From an uncultured Marinifilum sp. (lineage in GTDB: Bacteria > Bacteroidota > Bacteroidia > Bacteroidales > Marinifilaceae), in NCBI RefSeq assembly GCF_963677195.1, contig NZ_OY781918.1:3274923-3338922 (forward strand): DNA of 64,000 nucleotides, given 5' to 3'. Made by a program: the position numbers and the translations under genes. This document shows, piece by piece, positions 1 through 11,035 of the stretch. A model generated the notes under the pieces. That model had not been told where the DNA came from. It was given only the letters and a program-made list of their open reading frames with translations, and ran no database searches. Each line of letters starts with the position of its first letter. The first letter of the stretch is position 1.

Positions 1-1
1 A

Positions 2-1246
2 TCGAATGGTTATGAGTCTTTGCACACAACAGTGTTAGGACCAAAAAATCGTTGGGTCGAAGTTCAGATTCGAACTAAAAGAATGAATAAAATTGCTGAA
101 CAGGGTTTTGCAGCTCACTGGAAATATAAAGGTGGAAAAGCAGAAGGAGGACTGGATAACTGGCTACAGGATATTCGTGAAGTATTAGAAAGTCAGGAAG
201 GTAACTCAATTGACTTAATTGATAAGTTTAAGGCCGATTTATACAATAAAGAAATATATGTATTTACTCCTAAAGGAGATTTAAAACAACTTCCGGCTGG
301 TGCTACTTTACTCGATTTTGCCTATTCGATACACTCCGATTTGGGCGGAAAGTGTATTGGTGGAACAGTAAACCAAAGAAATGTTTCGATTCGTCAGGTT
401 TTGAGAAATGGCGATCAGGTAGCAATAACTACTTCGAACACACAAAAAGCCAAATCCGACTGGCTGAATTTTGTGGTTACAACCAAGGCGAAGAATAAAA
501 TTCGCCAGTCGATGAAAGAAGAGATGCTGAAAGAAGCAGATCTGGGTAAGGAAGCTTTAAAACGCAGAATGAAAAACTGGAAAATTGATTTCTGCGATGA
601 GAATATCCGTAAACTTATGAATACTTACAAATACAAGTTAGCTGTTGATTTGTATTATGGCATTGCGACAGAACTTCACGACTTATCTGAAATTAAGGAA
701 GTGTTAACCCGAGAAGAGGTTGAAACCGCAAAAGTAAGTCCTGAAGATATGCCCGACTACTCGAAACGAAAAGTAGAAGGAGAAGGAGAGGATGTCCTGA
801 TTGTAGATCAGAACATTGCAAATGTAGATTATACGCTGGCAAAATGTTGTAATCCAATTTTCGGGGATGATATTTTTGGTTTTGTAACCATAGGAAAAGG
901 AATTAGTATTCATCGCGTAGGATGTTCGAATGCAAAAGAAATGCAGAGCAGATATCCGTATAGGGTAGTAAAAGCCAACTGGTCCGAAAAAGGTGCGGCA
1001 TCCTATCAGGCTGTTCTTCATATTATGGGCGACGATGAATTAGGGATGATGAGCAGTATCTCGGAGGTTATTACCAAAGATCTTCGGGTTCAGATGAGAT
1101 CAATATCTGTGGAATCAAATGCGGGTGTTTTTGAGGGTAATCTTACCGTAGTGGTTTCTAATATTGACCATTTAAATACATTAATCGTTAAATTAAAAAG
1201 AATTAAAGGGGTTCACAGAGTTTCTCGTTTCGATACAGCAAGCTAA
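2..1246 (+). CDS. RelA/SpoT family (p)ppGpp synthetase/hydrolase, 5' end missing
   Basis: Bifunctional-type stringent-response enzyme that makes and/or degrades (p)ppGpp in the cytoplasm. The frame is open to the window edge, so the start lies outside; the first visible residues (NGYESLHTTV, then EVQIRT) are the end of the synthetase domain. Next come a TGS domain (from YVFTPKGDL), a helical region, the conserved Cys segment (KCCNPIFGDD...HRVGCSNA) and a C-terminal ACT domain. The N-terminal HD hydrolase domain is not in the window, so hydrolase activity cannot be judged. The C-terminal domains are complete and undamaged. The family call is certain; RelA versus SpoT cannot be decided here. 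Confidence 0.95.
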   Translation, partial: SNGYESLHTTVLGPKNRWVEVQIRTKRMNKIAEQGFAAHWKYKGGKAEGGLDNWLQDIREVLESQEGNSIDLIDKFKADLYNKEIYVFTPKGDLKQLPAGATLLDFAYSIHSDLGGKCIGGTVNQRNVSIRQVLRNGDQVAITTSNTQKAKSDWLNFVVTTKAKNKIRQSMKEEMLKEADLGKEALKRRMKNWKIDFCDENIRKLMNTYKYKLAVDLYYGIATELHDLSEIKEVLTREEVETAKVSPEDMPDYSKRKVEGEGEDVLIVDQNIANVDYTLAKCCNPIFGDDIFGFVTIGKGISIHRVGCSNAKEMQSRYPYRVVKANWSEKGAASYQAVLHIMGDDELGMMSSISEVITKDLRVQMRSISVESNAGVFEGNLTVVVSNIDHLNTLIVKLKRIKGVHRVSRFDTAS

Positions 1247-1261
1247 AATTTATTTATTATT

Positions 1262-1292
1262 TTGGGATTTCGAATTAAGTTCGGATTCCCAA
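1262..1292 (+). terminator. Hairpin after relA/spoT, possible terminator
   Basis: Two 13-nt arms (1262-1274 and 1280-1292) pair with one mismatch and one G-U around a 5-nt loop, 16 bases after the stop codon. The following sequence is AT-rich without a clean T-run, so termination is plausible but weak. Confidence 0.4.
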
Positions 1293-1454
1293 TAAATTAA
1301 TTTATCTGTTTACAGGTTTAAATCGTGATAAAAGTACATTATCATATTGCTAATATTAAAGCTTAAAATATTGTACCATCGGTAATAACAAAAGTTGTGA
1401 AAAATTGCTTGAAAATGTTCCTGCTTTCGTGATGTTTTATTTGTATTGATTCAG

Positions 1455-1462
1455 TATATTTG
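1455..1462 (+). promoter_or_regulatory. Candidate -7 element for dnaX
   Basis: TATATTTG matches the Bacteroidota TAnnTTTG -7 consensus and lies 48 bases before the dnaX start. No convincing TTG -33 element is seen at the usual spacing, so this is a partial match only. Confidence 0.35.
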
Positions 1463-1509
1463 AAGCTCGAAAAAATGAAAATTAATCGTCTGACGATTTT
1501 AAATATTAT

Positions 1510-3273
1510 ATGGAGAATTTTATTGTTTCAGCTCGTAAATACCGTCCTTCTGCTTTCTCTACAGTAGTGGGTCAGGAGTCTATAACTACCACGCTTAAAA
1601 ATGCCATTAAAAACAATCATTTAGCTCACGCTTATTTATTTTGTGGTCCTAGGGGTGTTGGGAAAACTTCCTGTGCACGTATTTTTGCAAAAACAATAAA
1701 TTGCTCGAATATATCTGCCGATTTTGAAGCTTGTAATGAGTGTGAGTCTTGTAAAGCATTTAACGAAAATCGATCTTACAATATTCATGAGCTGGATGCG
1801 GCTTCGAATAACTCGGTTGATGATATTCGTACCTTAATAGATCAGGTTAGAATACCTCCTCAAATTGGTTCTTATAGTATCTATATTATCGACGAGGTTC
1901 ACATGTTATCGGCAGCGGCATTTAATGCATTTCTAAAAACATTGGAAGAACCACCTGCACATGCAATATTTGTGTTGGCAACTACCGAAAAACATAAAAT
2001 TTTACCTACAATTTTATCGCGTTGTCAAATTTTCGATTTCAATAGAATAAAAGTTGACGATGCAGTAAAACATTTGCAAAATATTGCACAAAAGGAAGCT
2101 GTAACCATCGATGAAGAGGCATTAAATGTAATTGCACAAAAAGCCGACGGAGCAATGAGAGATGCTTTGTCTATTTTCGATCAGATTGTTAGTTTCTCGG
2201 GAAAAGATATTTCTTTTGCCAATGTAATTCAAAACTTAAATGTATTGGATTACGACTACTATTTTAAAATAGTAGATGCCTCCTTAGAAGGAAAAGTTAC
2301 CGATGTTTTGGTAATGCTGAATGAGATCTTTGAAAAAGGATTCGATGGCCATCATTTTGTTGGGGGCTTAAGTGCACACATCAGAGATGTATTGGTTGGA
2401 AAAGATCAGGCAACCATACAGCTAATGGAAGTTAGCGATAGTGTAAAACAAAAATATGTTGAACAGGCAAAACGATGCTCGGTCGATTTTTTATATGAGG
2501 CTCTCAAAATTTTAAATCAATGTGATATTGGTTATAAGAGTAGCCAAAACCCGCGCTTGTTAATAGAGCTTAGTTTAATTCAATTGTCCCAGATAATTGA
2601 ATCAAAAAAAAAAGGAGCTAGTTTAAAAAAAACTTCGAAGAAATTACTTAAAATAATTGTAGAAGGAAGAGATACTGCTCCTGTTAAAAGCAGAGCAGCT
2701 CAAAATATCAATAAGCAGGTAGTTAAAAATTCAACTGCCAGCAAACCTGTTGCTTCTCCAGCTAAGCAAGTAGTATCTTCTACCAGGAGTAATGGCCATA
2801 TTGGAACAGTTTCTATTAAGCAAGCACTACAAAAAGGAATTCAGAAGCCAAAAGTTGATACCAAGCCTAAATATCAGGATAAGAATGGTACAAATACCGA
2901 AGTAATTACAGAGAATATTGTATTTGATCAGGTTCAGGTATTTAAAAAATTAAAGGATTTTATTCAGATAAAAGGGAAAAGCGATAGAATTCGTTTAGCT
3001 CTTACTGTAAATAAACCACTAGTTGAAAATCACAAAGTAATATTACAAGTAAGTAATCCCTTACAAGGTGATGATATAAATAGTGTAAAAGTTGAACTTC
3101 AGAATTTTTTGAGAAGAGTTTTTAACAAGTCAGAAATAGAAGTTGAAACAAAATTATCAAAAACAAAAACTACAAAAAGAGTGTTCACCGATACCGATAG
3201 ATTTAACTATTTGTGTAAACAAAATCCGGTTTTAGGATTACTTAAGCAGAAATTCTCACTCGATTTCGAATAA
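1510..3273 (+). CDS. dnaX: DNA polymerase III subunit tau/gamma
   Basis: Clamp-loader ATPase subunit of the replisome, 587 residues. Visible motifs: Walker A GPRGVGKT (46-53), four zinc-ligand cysteines (C65, C75, C78, C81), Walker B IIDEVH (126-131), sensor 1 ATTE and SRC (170-172). Domains I-III end near residue 365; the rest is a Lys/Ser-rich linker and a tau-specific C-terminal domain. At the end of domain III a run of ten A residues is followed at once by stops in both alternative frames, so a short gamma form is likely (see separate entry). It starts at ATG with a TAnnTTTG box upstream. The product call is secure. Confidence 0.96.
   Translation: MENFIVSARKYRPSAFSTVVGQESITTTLKNAIKNNHLAHAYLFCGPRGVGKTSCARIFAKTINCSNISADFEACNECESCKAFNENRSYNIHELDAASNNSVDDIRTLIDQVRIPPQIGSYSIYIIDEVHMLSAAAFNAFLKTLEEPPAHAIFVLATTEKHKILPTILSRCQIFDFNRIKVDDAVKHLQNIAQKEAVTIDEEALNVIAQKADGAMRDALSIFDQIVSFSGKDISFANVIQNLNVLDYDYYFKIVDASLEGKVTDVLVMLNEIFEKGFDGHHFVGGLSAHIRDVLVGKDQATIQLMEVSDSVKQKYVEQAKRCSVDFLYEALKILNQCDIGYKSSQNPRLLIELSLIQLSQIIESKKKGASLKKTSKKLLKIIVEGRDTAPVKSRAAQNINKQVVKNSTASKPVASPAKQVVSSTRSNGHIGTVSIKQALQKGIQKPKVDTKPKYQDKNGTNTEVITENIVFDQVQVFKKLKDFIQIKGKSDRIRLALTVNKPLVENHKVILQVSNPLQGDDINSVKVELQNFLRRVFNKSEIEVETKLSKTKTTKRVFTDTDRFNYLCKQNPVLGLLKQKFSLDFE
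2604..2613 (+). promoter_or_regulatory. A10 slippage site in dnaX (tau to gamma)
   Basis: Ten consecutive A residues span three Lys codons (366-368). Slipping into the -1 frame gives Arg-Ser then TAG at 2619-2621; slipping to +1 meets TAA at 2624-2626. Either way the product is about 370 residues, ending right after ATPase domains I-III, like the gamma subunit of other bacteria. E. coli makes gamma by ribosomal frameshifting and Thermus by transcriptional slippage on an A-run; this resembles the latter. Use of the site is inferred. Confidence 0.6.
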
Positions 3274-3313
3274 ATGAAGTAAAATTGACTTAAAGTATAA
3301 GAAATATAATACA

Positions 3314-3347
3314 AATAAGACGTCTATTTTTGCGTAGATGTCTTATT
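3314..3347 (+). terminator. Hairpin downstream of dnaX
   Basis: Arms AATAAGACGTCTA (3314-3326) and TAGATGTCTTATT (3335-3347) form a 13-bp stem with one G-U pair and an 8-nt loop, about 40 bases past the dnaX stop. There is no strong T-run after it. Confidence 0.45.
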
Positions 3348-3401
3348 AATAGGGGGTTGTAAATAAAGAAAAAAATCGTTAAAAAAAATGTCACTTTTAA
3401 A

Positions 3402-3430
3402 TTGGGTAATAAAAAAAATATCTATGTTTA
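3402..3430 (+). promoter_or_regulatory. Candidate icd promoter
   Basis: TTG (3402-3404), an 18-nt gap, then TATGTTTA (3423-3430), one base off the Bacteroidota TAnnTTTG -7 consensus. It leaves an AT-rich leader of about 80 bases before icd. Confidence 0.4.
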
Positions 3431-3497
3431 TCCCGAGTTTGAATTGTGCTTAAATTCTAACGTAAACAAATAAAGTAAACTTTTTTAATTTAATTAA

Positions 3498-5795
<2,298 letters not shown>

Positions 5796-5948
5796 TATTT
5801 TCATACAAACAGCAACTAAAGTAAAGTTTCATTGAAAAAACAGATTGCCTAAACAATACTAGTTACATTAAGGATACCTCGTGCAAATGCATATTAATTC
5901 TTATTAAGTTTAAACAATAAACTTATTAATCGAAAAAATATTAGAAAT

Positions 5949-6662
5949 ATGAAAGTATTGGGCATTTCTGGAAGTCCCAGAACAGAGACAAAATCGGGGA
6001 CCTATAAACTTGTGAAAACAGTTCTGGAGAATACCGGATGTGAGTATGAGATTGTTTCCTTAAGAGGGAAGAAAATTTTAGGCTGTACTGCCTGTCTTGG
6101 ATGTGCTAAGGATTATACATGTAAGATGAAGGACGATTTTGAGCCCTTACGGGAAAAACTTATGGAAGCAGATGCTTTTGTTATAGGTAGCCCCAATTAT
6201 TTCGACTCCATGAATGCCATAACACATGCATTTCTTGAACGCTGGTATCAGTTCCGCCATCAGGGAAATAAAACCATGTGGGGAAAACTTGCCGTAACTG
6301 TTGGCGTGGGAGGGATTTATGGAAATCCCCCAGCAGACCAAATTGAAAAGGCGCTTTTTGAAAGTTTAATTGAAACTGTAGCAAAGATTCAGGCTCAGGG
6401 AGCTGCCTCTTGCTTTGACTGCGGATTTGGTGAGACTTGTGAAGTTGGAATCCCGGCTTTTCTTTATGGACCTGGATTGAAAATTACAGATGATATGATT
6501 CCAAATGTTGGAAAACAGGCCGATGTAATGGCGGCAGCAGCAGATGCAGGCAAGCTTCTTGGACAGCGCCTTCGTGATGGACACGATAGAACAAAGGTAG
6601 CAGAGGGAGTAATGGCAAATATAAGGGAACATTTTAGTGAGTTATTCGCTCAAAAAGGATAA
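5949..6662 (+). CDS. Iron-sulfur flavoprotein (NADPH-dependent FMN reductase fold)
   Basis: Flavodoxin-fold redox protein of 237 residues. An FMN phosphate-binding loop is seen at GSPRTETKSGT (8-18), with a second flavin segment GSPNYFDSMNA. A compact cysteine motif C46-x2-C49-x2-C52-x5-C58 matches the Isf family (CX2CX2CX4-7C), which binds a 4Fe-4S cluster next to FMN. The physiological donor and acceptor are unknown; detoxification of oxygen or peroxide has been proposed for archaeal Isf. By eye the gene is richer in G+C than its neighbours, and it lies between two perfect copies of the icd terminator, which suggests acquisition as a single-gene unit. The second repeat copy supplies its terminator. 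Confidence 0.8.
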   Translation: MKVLGISGSPRTETKSGTYKLVKTVLENTGCEYEIVSLRGKKILGCTACLGCAKDYTCKMKDDFEPLREKLMEADAFVIGSPNYFDSMNAITHAFLERWYQFRHQGNKTMWGKLAVTVGVGGIYGNPPADQIEKALFESLIETVAKIQAQGAASCFDCGFGETCEVGIPAFLYGPGLKITDDMIPNVGKQADVMAAAADAGKLLGQRLRDGHDRTKVAEGVMANIREHFSELFAQKG

Positions 6663-6718
6663 TGGTATAAGTAATTTGAGACTGGAATGGTATATCTGTT
6701 TGGAATAGAGCTTACAAA

Positions 6719-6773
6719 TTAGTTAGATATTGATTAAAATATTGAAAGGCCTTCCAAAATTTGGGAGGCCTTT
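6719..6773. repeat. 55-bp direct repeat, copy 2
   Basis: Perfect copy of 5741-5795, located 57 bases after the flavoprotein stop. It carries the icd stop-codon context although no icd coding sequence precedes it, so it is the derived copy or one end of an insertion. Confidence 0.95.
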
Positions 6774-6775
6774 AT
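6745..6775 (+). terminator. Duplicated icd-type terminator after the flavoprotein gene
   Basis: Same hairpin as at 5767-5795, contained in the repeat. The downstream T-run is shorter (TTTATGTTTT). It probably now terminates the flavoprotein transcript. Confidence 0.7.
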
Positions 6776-6881
6776 GTTTTGCGATAATTTATCTATTATC
6801 TGCAGTTTGCAGAAATTTGTGAGGCATGGAATTTATAAATTATACCAAGATAAATTAGGTGTTAAAAATAGTTTGTGAAAT

Positions 6882-7805
6882 TTATTTCACAGGCATGCAA
6901 ATGTCAGAAATTAAATCTTTTGGATCTGTATCCATCGGACTGTTTCTGTAAAACTCCATTGGCGGAATTTTCTTGTTTTGTTTAAACTCTTTGGCTCTTT
7001 CCATAGCCATAATAGCACTCCAGCCATTGCCCGATAATTCATAAGGCCCAATATGCCGAACAGTGTGCAATTTAGTTGCAGGAATAGTACCTGTAAACAT
7101 ACCGGCAGGTAAATTTTCTGCTGCCGATTTTATTCCAACACCACTTGTATAAACTACTTTGTTCTTATTAAAATCGAATTTGTGATAAATAGAAAACCAG
7201 TCGCAGGTAAGAATATCCTCATTTTCTTTGGCAAAGTCTGCCAGCTTTTTAAAATCCTCGGTCATTACCTTATCAATGGTTTCAATTGTACATTCATTTT
7301 TTAAACCAACAAAGTTACAAGCTTTAAATTCCGATTCTCCTAAAAATTCAAGTCTGGCTTCAACTTTTCCTTTTTCAATATAATCTTTCAGCATCAATAA
7401 TCCACGATCATAATCCATACCAATAAGCCGTTCCATCATATTTTTCATCCAAAACATAAAAAATGGGAGAGAGCCATCCATTGTCCAGCTTAGTTTAGTG
7501 CTATTATCATCTAATTTTTCCAGAATAAAATCAGTTTTTGCTTGCGATTTCCAGGGTTTTAAAAATTTAAGATCATACTGTATAAGATATTCTTGTTCAG
7601 AAATAAGACTAATCATTCCCGAACCAATGCGCTTACCATCCCAATTATGAGTCTTACCTTCTTCCGATATCCATTCTTTGGTTTCAGGATCGAGAATAAA
7701 CCAGGGAGACCATGCTTTCCACTGATTAAAATCAGTTAATATACTTTTTATTTTATCAATGCTGGCAGCAATAATTATAGACTTTTCAATATGAGTTTTA
7801 GGCAT
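6882..7805 (-). CDS. SRPBCC domain fused to a GyrI-like effector-binding domain
   Basis: 307 residues in two parts. Residues 1-150 look like an SRPBCC/polyketide-cyclase lipid-binding fold (IIIAASIDKIKSILTDFNQW, WSPWF). Residues 155-305 look like a GyrI-like/AraC effector-binding domain (GMFTGTIPATKLHTVRHIGPY and the MEFYRNSPMDTDPKDLISDI ending). There is no DNA-binding domain and no signal peptide, so it is a cytoplasmic small-molecule-binding protein. Such fusions are common in Bacteroidota, but the ligand is unknown. It is transcribed alone and faces the flavoprotein gene. Confidence 0.75.
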   Translation of the reverse strand: MPKTHIEKSIIIAASIDKIKSILTDFNQWKAWSPWFILDPETKEWISEEGKTHNWDGKRIGSGMISLISEQEYLIQYDLKFLKPWKSQAKTDFILEKLDDNSTKLSWTMDGSLPFFMFWMKNMMERLIGMDYDRGLLMLKDYIEKGKVEARLEFLGESEFKACNFVGLKNECTIETIDKVMTEDFKKLADFAKENEDILTCDWFSIYHKFDFNKNKVVYTSGVGIKSAAENLPAGMFTGTIPATKLHTVRHIGPYELSGNGWSAIMAMERAKEFKQNKKIPPMEFYRNSPMDTDPKDLISDICMPVK

Positions 7806-8316
7806 AAGTTTTAGATTTTAGTAGTTAGTAATATAAAATAAAACGTGGTACTTCTAAAGTTAGTAAGAATATGAAACCATTACAAGTAAATTTTAACGAA
7901 GAAATAGTATGCGCAACTTGTATTCTTAAAGTACATATTGTTTTGAGAATTATTGAATTAGTACTTATATTTTTATAAACAATAAAATTATTTATCATTT
8001 AAATTATTTATTATATTTACATACTGTTCATAATTAAAGAATAGCAAAATTATTTAATCCAATGATAAATTCTACACATAATATTCTTGATTTTCTTCAC
8101 GAAATTGCCTGGATTATAGCTATGGAAACTTATAGTTAGAAATGATACTTCGGAAAATAAAACAGGCATAAAAAAAGCGACAAAAGCTGCTTTAAATGTT
8201 TTATTCAAATAAATTTTTTTGAAAAAGTTCATGAAACATATAAGCATAAAAAAAGCCCCGAATGGAAAGTCGAGGCGGCTTAAATGTTGTAATCGATGTA
8301 TAAATATAAAATGGTT
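7806..8316. other. Gene-poor stretch left of the IS
   Basis: About 510 bases of very AT-rich DNA without a supportable gene. A short frame on the plus strand ending at 8207 reads like a coding remnant (NDTSENKTGIKKATKAALNV) but has no start or recognised family. An imperfect G+C-rich hairpin (about 8252-8281, arms GCCCCGA/TCGAGGC with one mismatch) may be an old terminator. Probably decayed accessory sequence. Confidence 0.4.
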
Positions 8317-9359
8317 ATGCGAATCCAGAGTTGATCTAAAGTGCTAATGCAATGAAAGCAGCAGCTAACCTGCCAAAAGTATGTATCATTAATCCTTTTG
8401 TAGATCTGACTTTACTAGCTTTTTGAATATCTGTTTTTTCAATTAACCAATTGAATATTGCCTCAACAGGTTGCCTAATTCTAGATACTGCCGTTGAGAA
8501 TAAATCATCGGCAGCTTTAATTCTCTGTTTTATTACATCTGGCATTCCTTTTACCCCTTTGATTGGAGCAAGAGTCTGAGAGTTTTGATGTTTCAACATA
8601 TTCTGGTTAAGCTCATTAATAAAGTATATTTTATCGCCAAAAAATGTTCTGTTCTCAATACCTGACCATGCTTCTTTAAAAACATTAACATCATTAACAG
8701 AAGCAGGAGTAAATAGTATTTGCTCAGGATGTGGCAATTTACCAATACGTCTGAAACCCAATAAATGCAGTTTCATACCATAATAATAAATACCTTTTGT
8801 CGAGCAGAATCCTTTATCTGTTATTTCTGTTGCAACTTTTCCAGAACGTTTGCCTGAACAGGTAATAATTGGCATTGAGTCCAATAAACTTTGATCCAGA
8901 CAACAATCTTCCGGCTGATAGTCTGACAAAAGTATTTCAACTAACCGGGCAAAAGCTCCACTTAGTTTATTAAGTCTGTTATTAAAGGCTTTATAGCCTA
9001 CTAACTTTGGAAACCATGATCTCAACCAGTCAGAAGCAAAACGGTGAATTTGTTTTACTTTTATATGCTCTTCATAGTGCATACAGTATAAATAAATGGT
9101 CATAATTTCTTGATCGGTAAATTCAGGTTTACTGTTATTACTGAATCTTTCACAATAAAATTGAAGTTCTTCAAACTTTTCGCAAACCAAAAAGTAAATT
9201 CTTATTAACTTGTCGTCTTTATCCTTGGAAATCATATCTAATTGTCACTTCGAAACTGACCTCAAGATACTGATTTTCAAGGATTTAAACAAATATACAC
9301 CACTGATAATCAAGGATTTAACAAACTTTTTTTATTGTTTTTTAACTCTGGATTCGCAT
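8317..9359 (-). mobile_element. Complete insertion sequence, about 1.04 kb, IS982-like
   Basis: Perfect 16-bp terminal inverted repeats, ATGCGAATCCAGAGTT at 8317-8332 and its complement at 9344-9359, enclose one transposase gene. A 5-bp target duplication TGGTT flanks them (8312-8316 and 9360-9364). The transposase stop lies 3 bases inside the left repeat. Intact ends and an intact gene point to recent insertion. The family assignment is by transposase resemblance only. Confidence 0.85.
8336..9235 (-). CDS. DDE transposase, IS982-like
   Basis: 299-residue transposase of the surrounding IS. Candidate catalytic residues are Asp in CLDQSLLDSMPI, Asp in TFFGDKIYF and Glu in QPVEAIFNWLIEKT, in the order and rough spacing of DDE enzymes. 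The N-terminal segment (EFTDQEIMTIYLYCM) resembles IS982-type transposases common in Bacteroidota. The reading frame is undamaged, so it may be active. IS family is moderately sure; transposase function is very sure. Confidence 0.85.
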   Translation of the reverse strand: MISKDKDDKLIRIYFLVCEKFEELQFYCERFSNNSKPEFTDQEIMTIYLYCMHYEEHIKVKQIHRFASDWLRSWFPKLVGYKAFNNRLNKLSGAFARLVEILLSDYQPEDCCLDQSLLDSMPIITCSGKRSGKVATEITDKGFCSTKGIYYYGMKLHLLGFRRIGKLPHPEQILFTPASVNDVNVFKEAWSGIENRTFFGDKIYFINELNQNMLKHQNSQTLAPIKGVKGMPDVIKQRIKAADDLFSTAVSRIRQPVEAIFNWLIEKTDIQKASKVRSTKGLMIHTFGRLAAAFIALAL

Positions 9360-9360
9360 T

Positions 9361-9549
9361 GGTTATAAAACTGTAAACAAGCAAATCTTCCAACAAGCGA
9401 GGATTAGAAATTTTATACGGGAATTGAACGATGTTTACTATCGGAACAATATAGAAACATTGAAGCAGAGCTTGACTCTGAAGTATGAAGAGTTAAGGGA
9501 AATACAGAGAGAAATAATTTCCTTAGCATTTATGATTCAAAATTGTTAG
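9361..9549 (+). pseudogene. Coding remnant beside the IS
   Basis: A frame open from inside the IS end to a TAG at 9547-9549 encodes about 60 helix-rich, coding-like residues (VNKQIFQQARIRNFIREL... KYEELREIQREIISLAF). There is no start codon, and joining the DNA across the IS gives stops just upstream, so it is a truncated 3' end of an older gene rather than a gene split by this IS. Family not recognised. Confidence 0.3.
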
Positions 9550-9599
9550 GTTTAAGCATTATTGTTTATAAATTCACATTTCAAGCTACAAAATCAAAA

Positions 9600-9800
9600 T
9601 GTCGGAACCATGATTGTAAAAGATTATGGGATTGCTTGATTTTGGGAAAATCATGAGATCAGGTTAATCGTGGAGTAATCATAGTTCGGGATATTTTTTG
9701 CAGCTAGATTGTGAGGATTTGGAGATTACCTGATATAGAATAATCATGAAATCAAGTAATCAAAACTAATCACGGTTCAAGACAAATAAAGGAAATGGAC
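9600..9800. repeat. Degenerate AATCA/TGATT-rich stretch
   Basis: AATCA-like pentamers and their complements recur at short intervals on both strands (aatcatgagatcaggttaat, aatcatgaaatcaagtaatc and similar). It contains no open frame. It looks like a decayed low-complexity repeat of the kind that litters accessory regions in this phylum; the origin is not known. Confidence 0.4.
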
Positions 9801-9822
9801 ATCATATCGTATATATTATTAT

Positions 9823-10332
9823 TCACAATAGTTTAATTGCTATTTCGAAACCATCACGGTTTATCCAATTTTGTTCTGCGGCAGTATCGGCAATTTTTTC
9901 TAGACGTTGCACAAACTCGTTTCTAAGTTTATTATTATTAATATGTTCGATAGCTTCTTTAAACGATTTTAACATACTTTTGTAAAATGCTTCCGATTTA
10001 ATAAATTTTTCGGAAGTATAAGTTTGTGCTATTTCGATTTGATAGAGCATAATATCGGCAATAAGAGAAGGTTCTACTTCCAATTTTTTAAAATGCCGTA
10101 AAGATTTTTGAGCAACCGAACGTCGCATTTTAGCTTTTCTACCATTTAAGGGAAAATATTCTTTAGAAATTTTGAATTTACATTCTTCTATTAGTTTGTT
10201 TTCCTGAGGATTAAAAGCAAAATCATAAAATTCTTTAACTTCCTTAAATCGCGAATATAAATCTATTATTTGTTCTTGAAGTTGCTTTTTATTTAACTCT
10301 TGTAAATATATTTTTAAATCTTTTTTGCTCAT
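9823..10332 (-). CDS. DUF6155 family protein
   Basis: 169-residue, Lys/Glu-rich, all-helical cytoplasmic protein with no signal peptide. The opening (MSKKDLKIYLQELNKKQLQEQIIDLYSRFKEVKEFYDFAFNP, read in part) matches my memory of DUF6155, a small family of unknown function seen in Bacteroidota and Firmicutes. It stands alone after the IS and repeat region and faces away from the curlin gene. Function unknown. Confidence 0.65.
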   Translation of the reverse strand: MSKKDLKIYLQELNKKQLQEQIIDLYSRFKEVKEFYDFAFNPQENKLIEECKFKISKEYFPLNGRKAKMRRSVAQKSLRHFKKLEVEPSLIADIMLYQIEIAQTYTSEKFIKSEAFYKSMLKSFKEAIEHINNNKLRNEFVQRLEKIADTAAEQNWINRDGFEIAIKLL

Positions 10333-11035
10333 AATTATTGAATTAAAGCTTAAAGTTAAAATACAATTTTGATATAGCTATTAATTCCGTTCTAAGTAAG
10401 TTTTATCACGATACTGTACATCTCAATACTATGTTTTATCGTTAGTTAATTTTTACTAAATAAGGGAGTGTAAATTATTGGCTATGAGGGTTTTGTTTAA
10501 TTAAAATTAATAAAAACACTTGTCTTATTTCTTTTAATGTATAAAAAATATTTGTTTATCACATATTTATATACTTCACTGTAAATTACATAAGAGTTGA
10601 AGATATAGTTCCTTAGCTTTATTATTGTAAAAAGAGCATGCTTACTTATAAGTTATGTTATTAAATTATTTACCGATTAATAAATCTCTCAATAGCAGGG
10701 AAATTTCCTGTTTATATTTTTTGTATCGTAAATAACATTATTCTTGATGTCGTGAAAATTTCAATTGTTTTAAAAAGATTTCTTCTCAAAATTCTTTTGC
10801 GATATAAATGGTCTGTTATCAAAAATTCTATAATTGTACATCAACACTATAATCTTTTCTATTATAGAAAAAACGCTAACAATCTCTTTAAATATATACT
10901 ATTAATTAGGCTGGAATAAGTGGCTTAAATCTTATGTATAAAATACGATAAAGAAATGGGAGAAAAACCACTCAACCACAAGCTTCCATTAAAATTCTTT
11001 ATCAGAATATTCACTTTTACCTAAAAAATTCAACG
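10333..11035. other. 700-bp leader region before the curlin-repeat gene
   Basis: No gene found on either strand. A perfect 7-bp inverted repeat, CTATAAT/ATTATAG (10847-10853 and 10861-10867), lies about 170 bases before the curlin start and could be a hairpin or regulator site. No full TAnnTTTG promoter was recognised. The length suggests extensive control of the downstream amyloid gene. Confidence 0.4.

Noticed and set aside
8050..8247. 65-codon minus-strand frame left of the IS
   Set aside because: Phe-rich, no recognisable family, no start signal, and the DNA reads as decayed sequence on the other strand.
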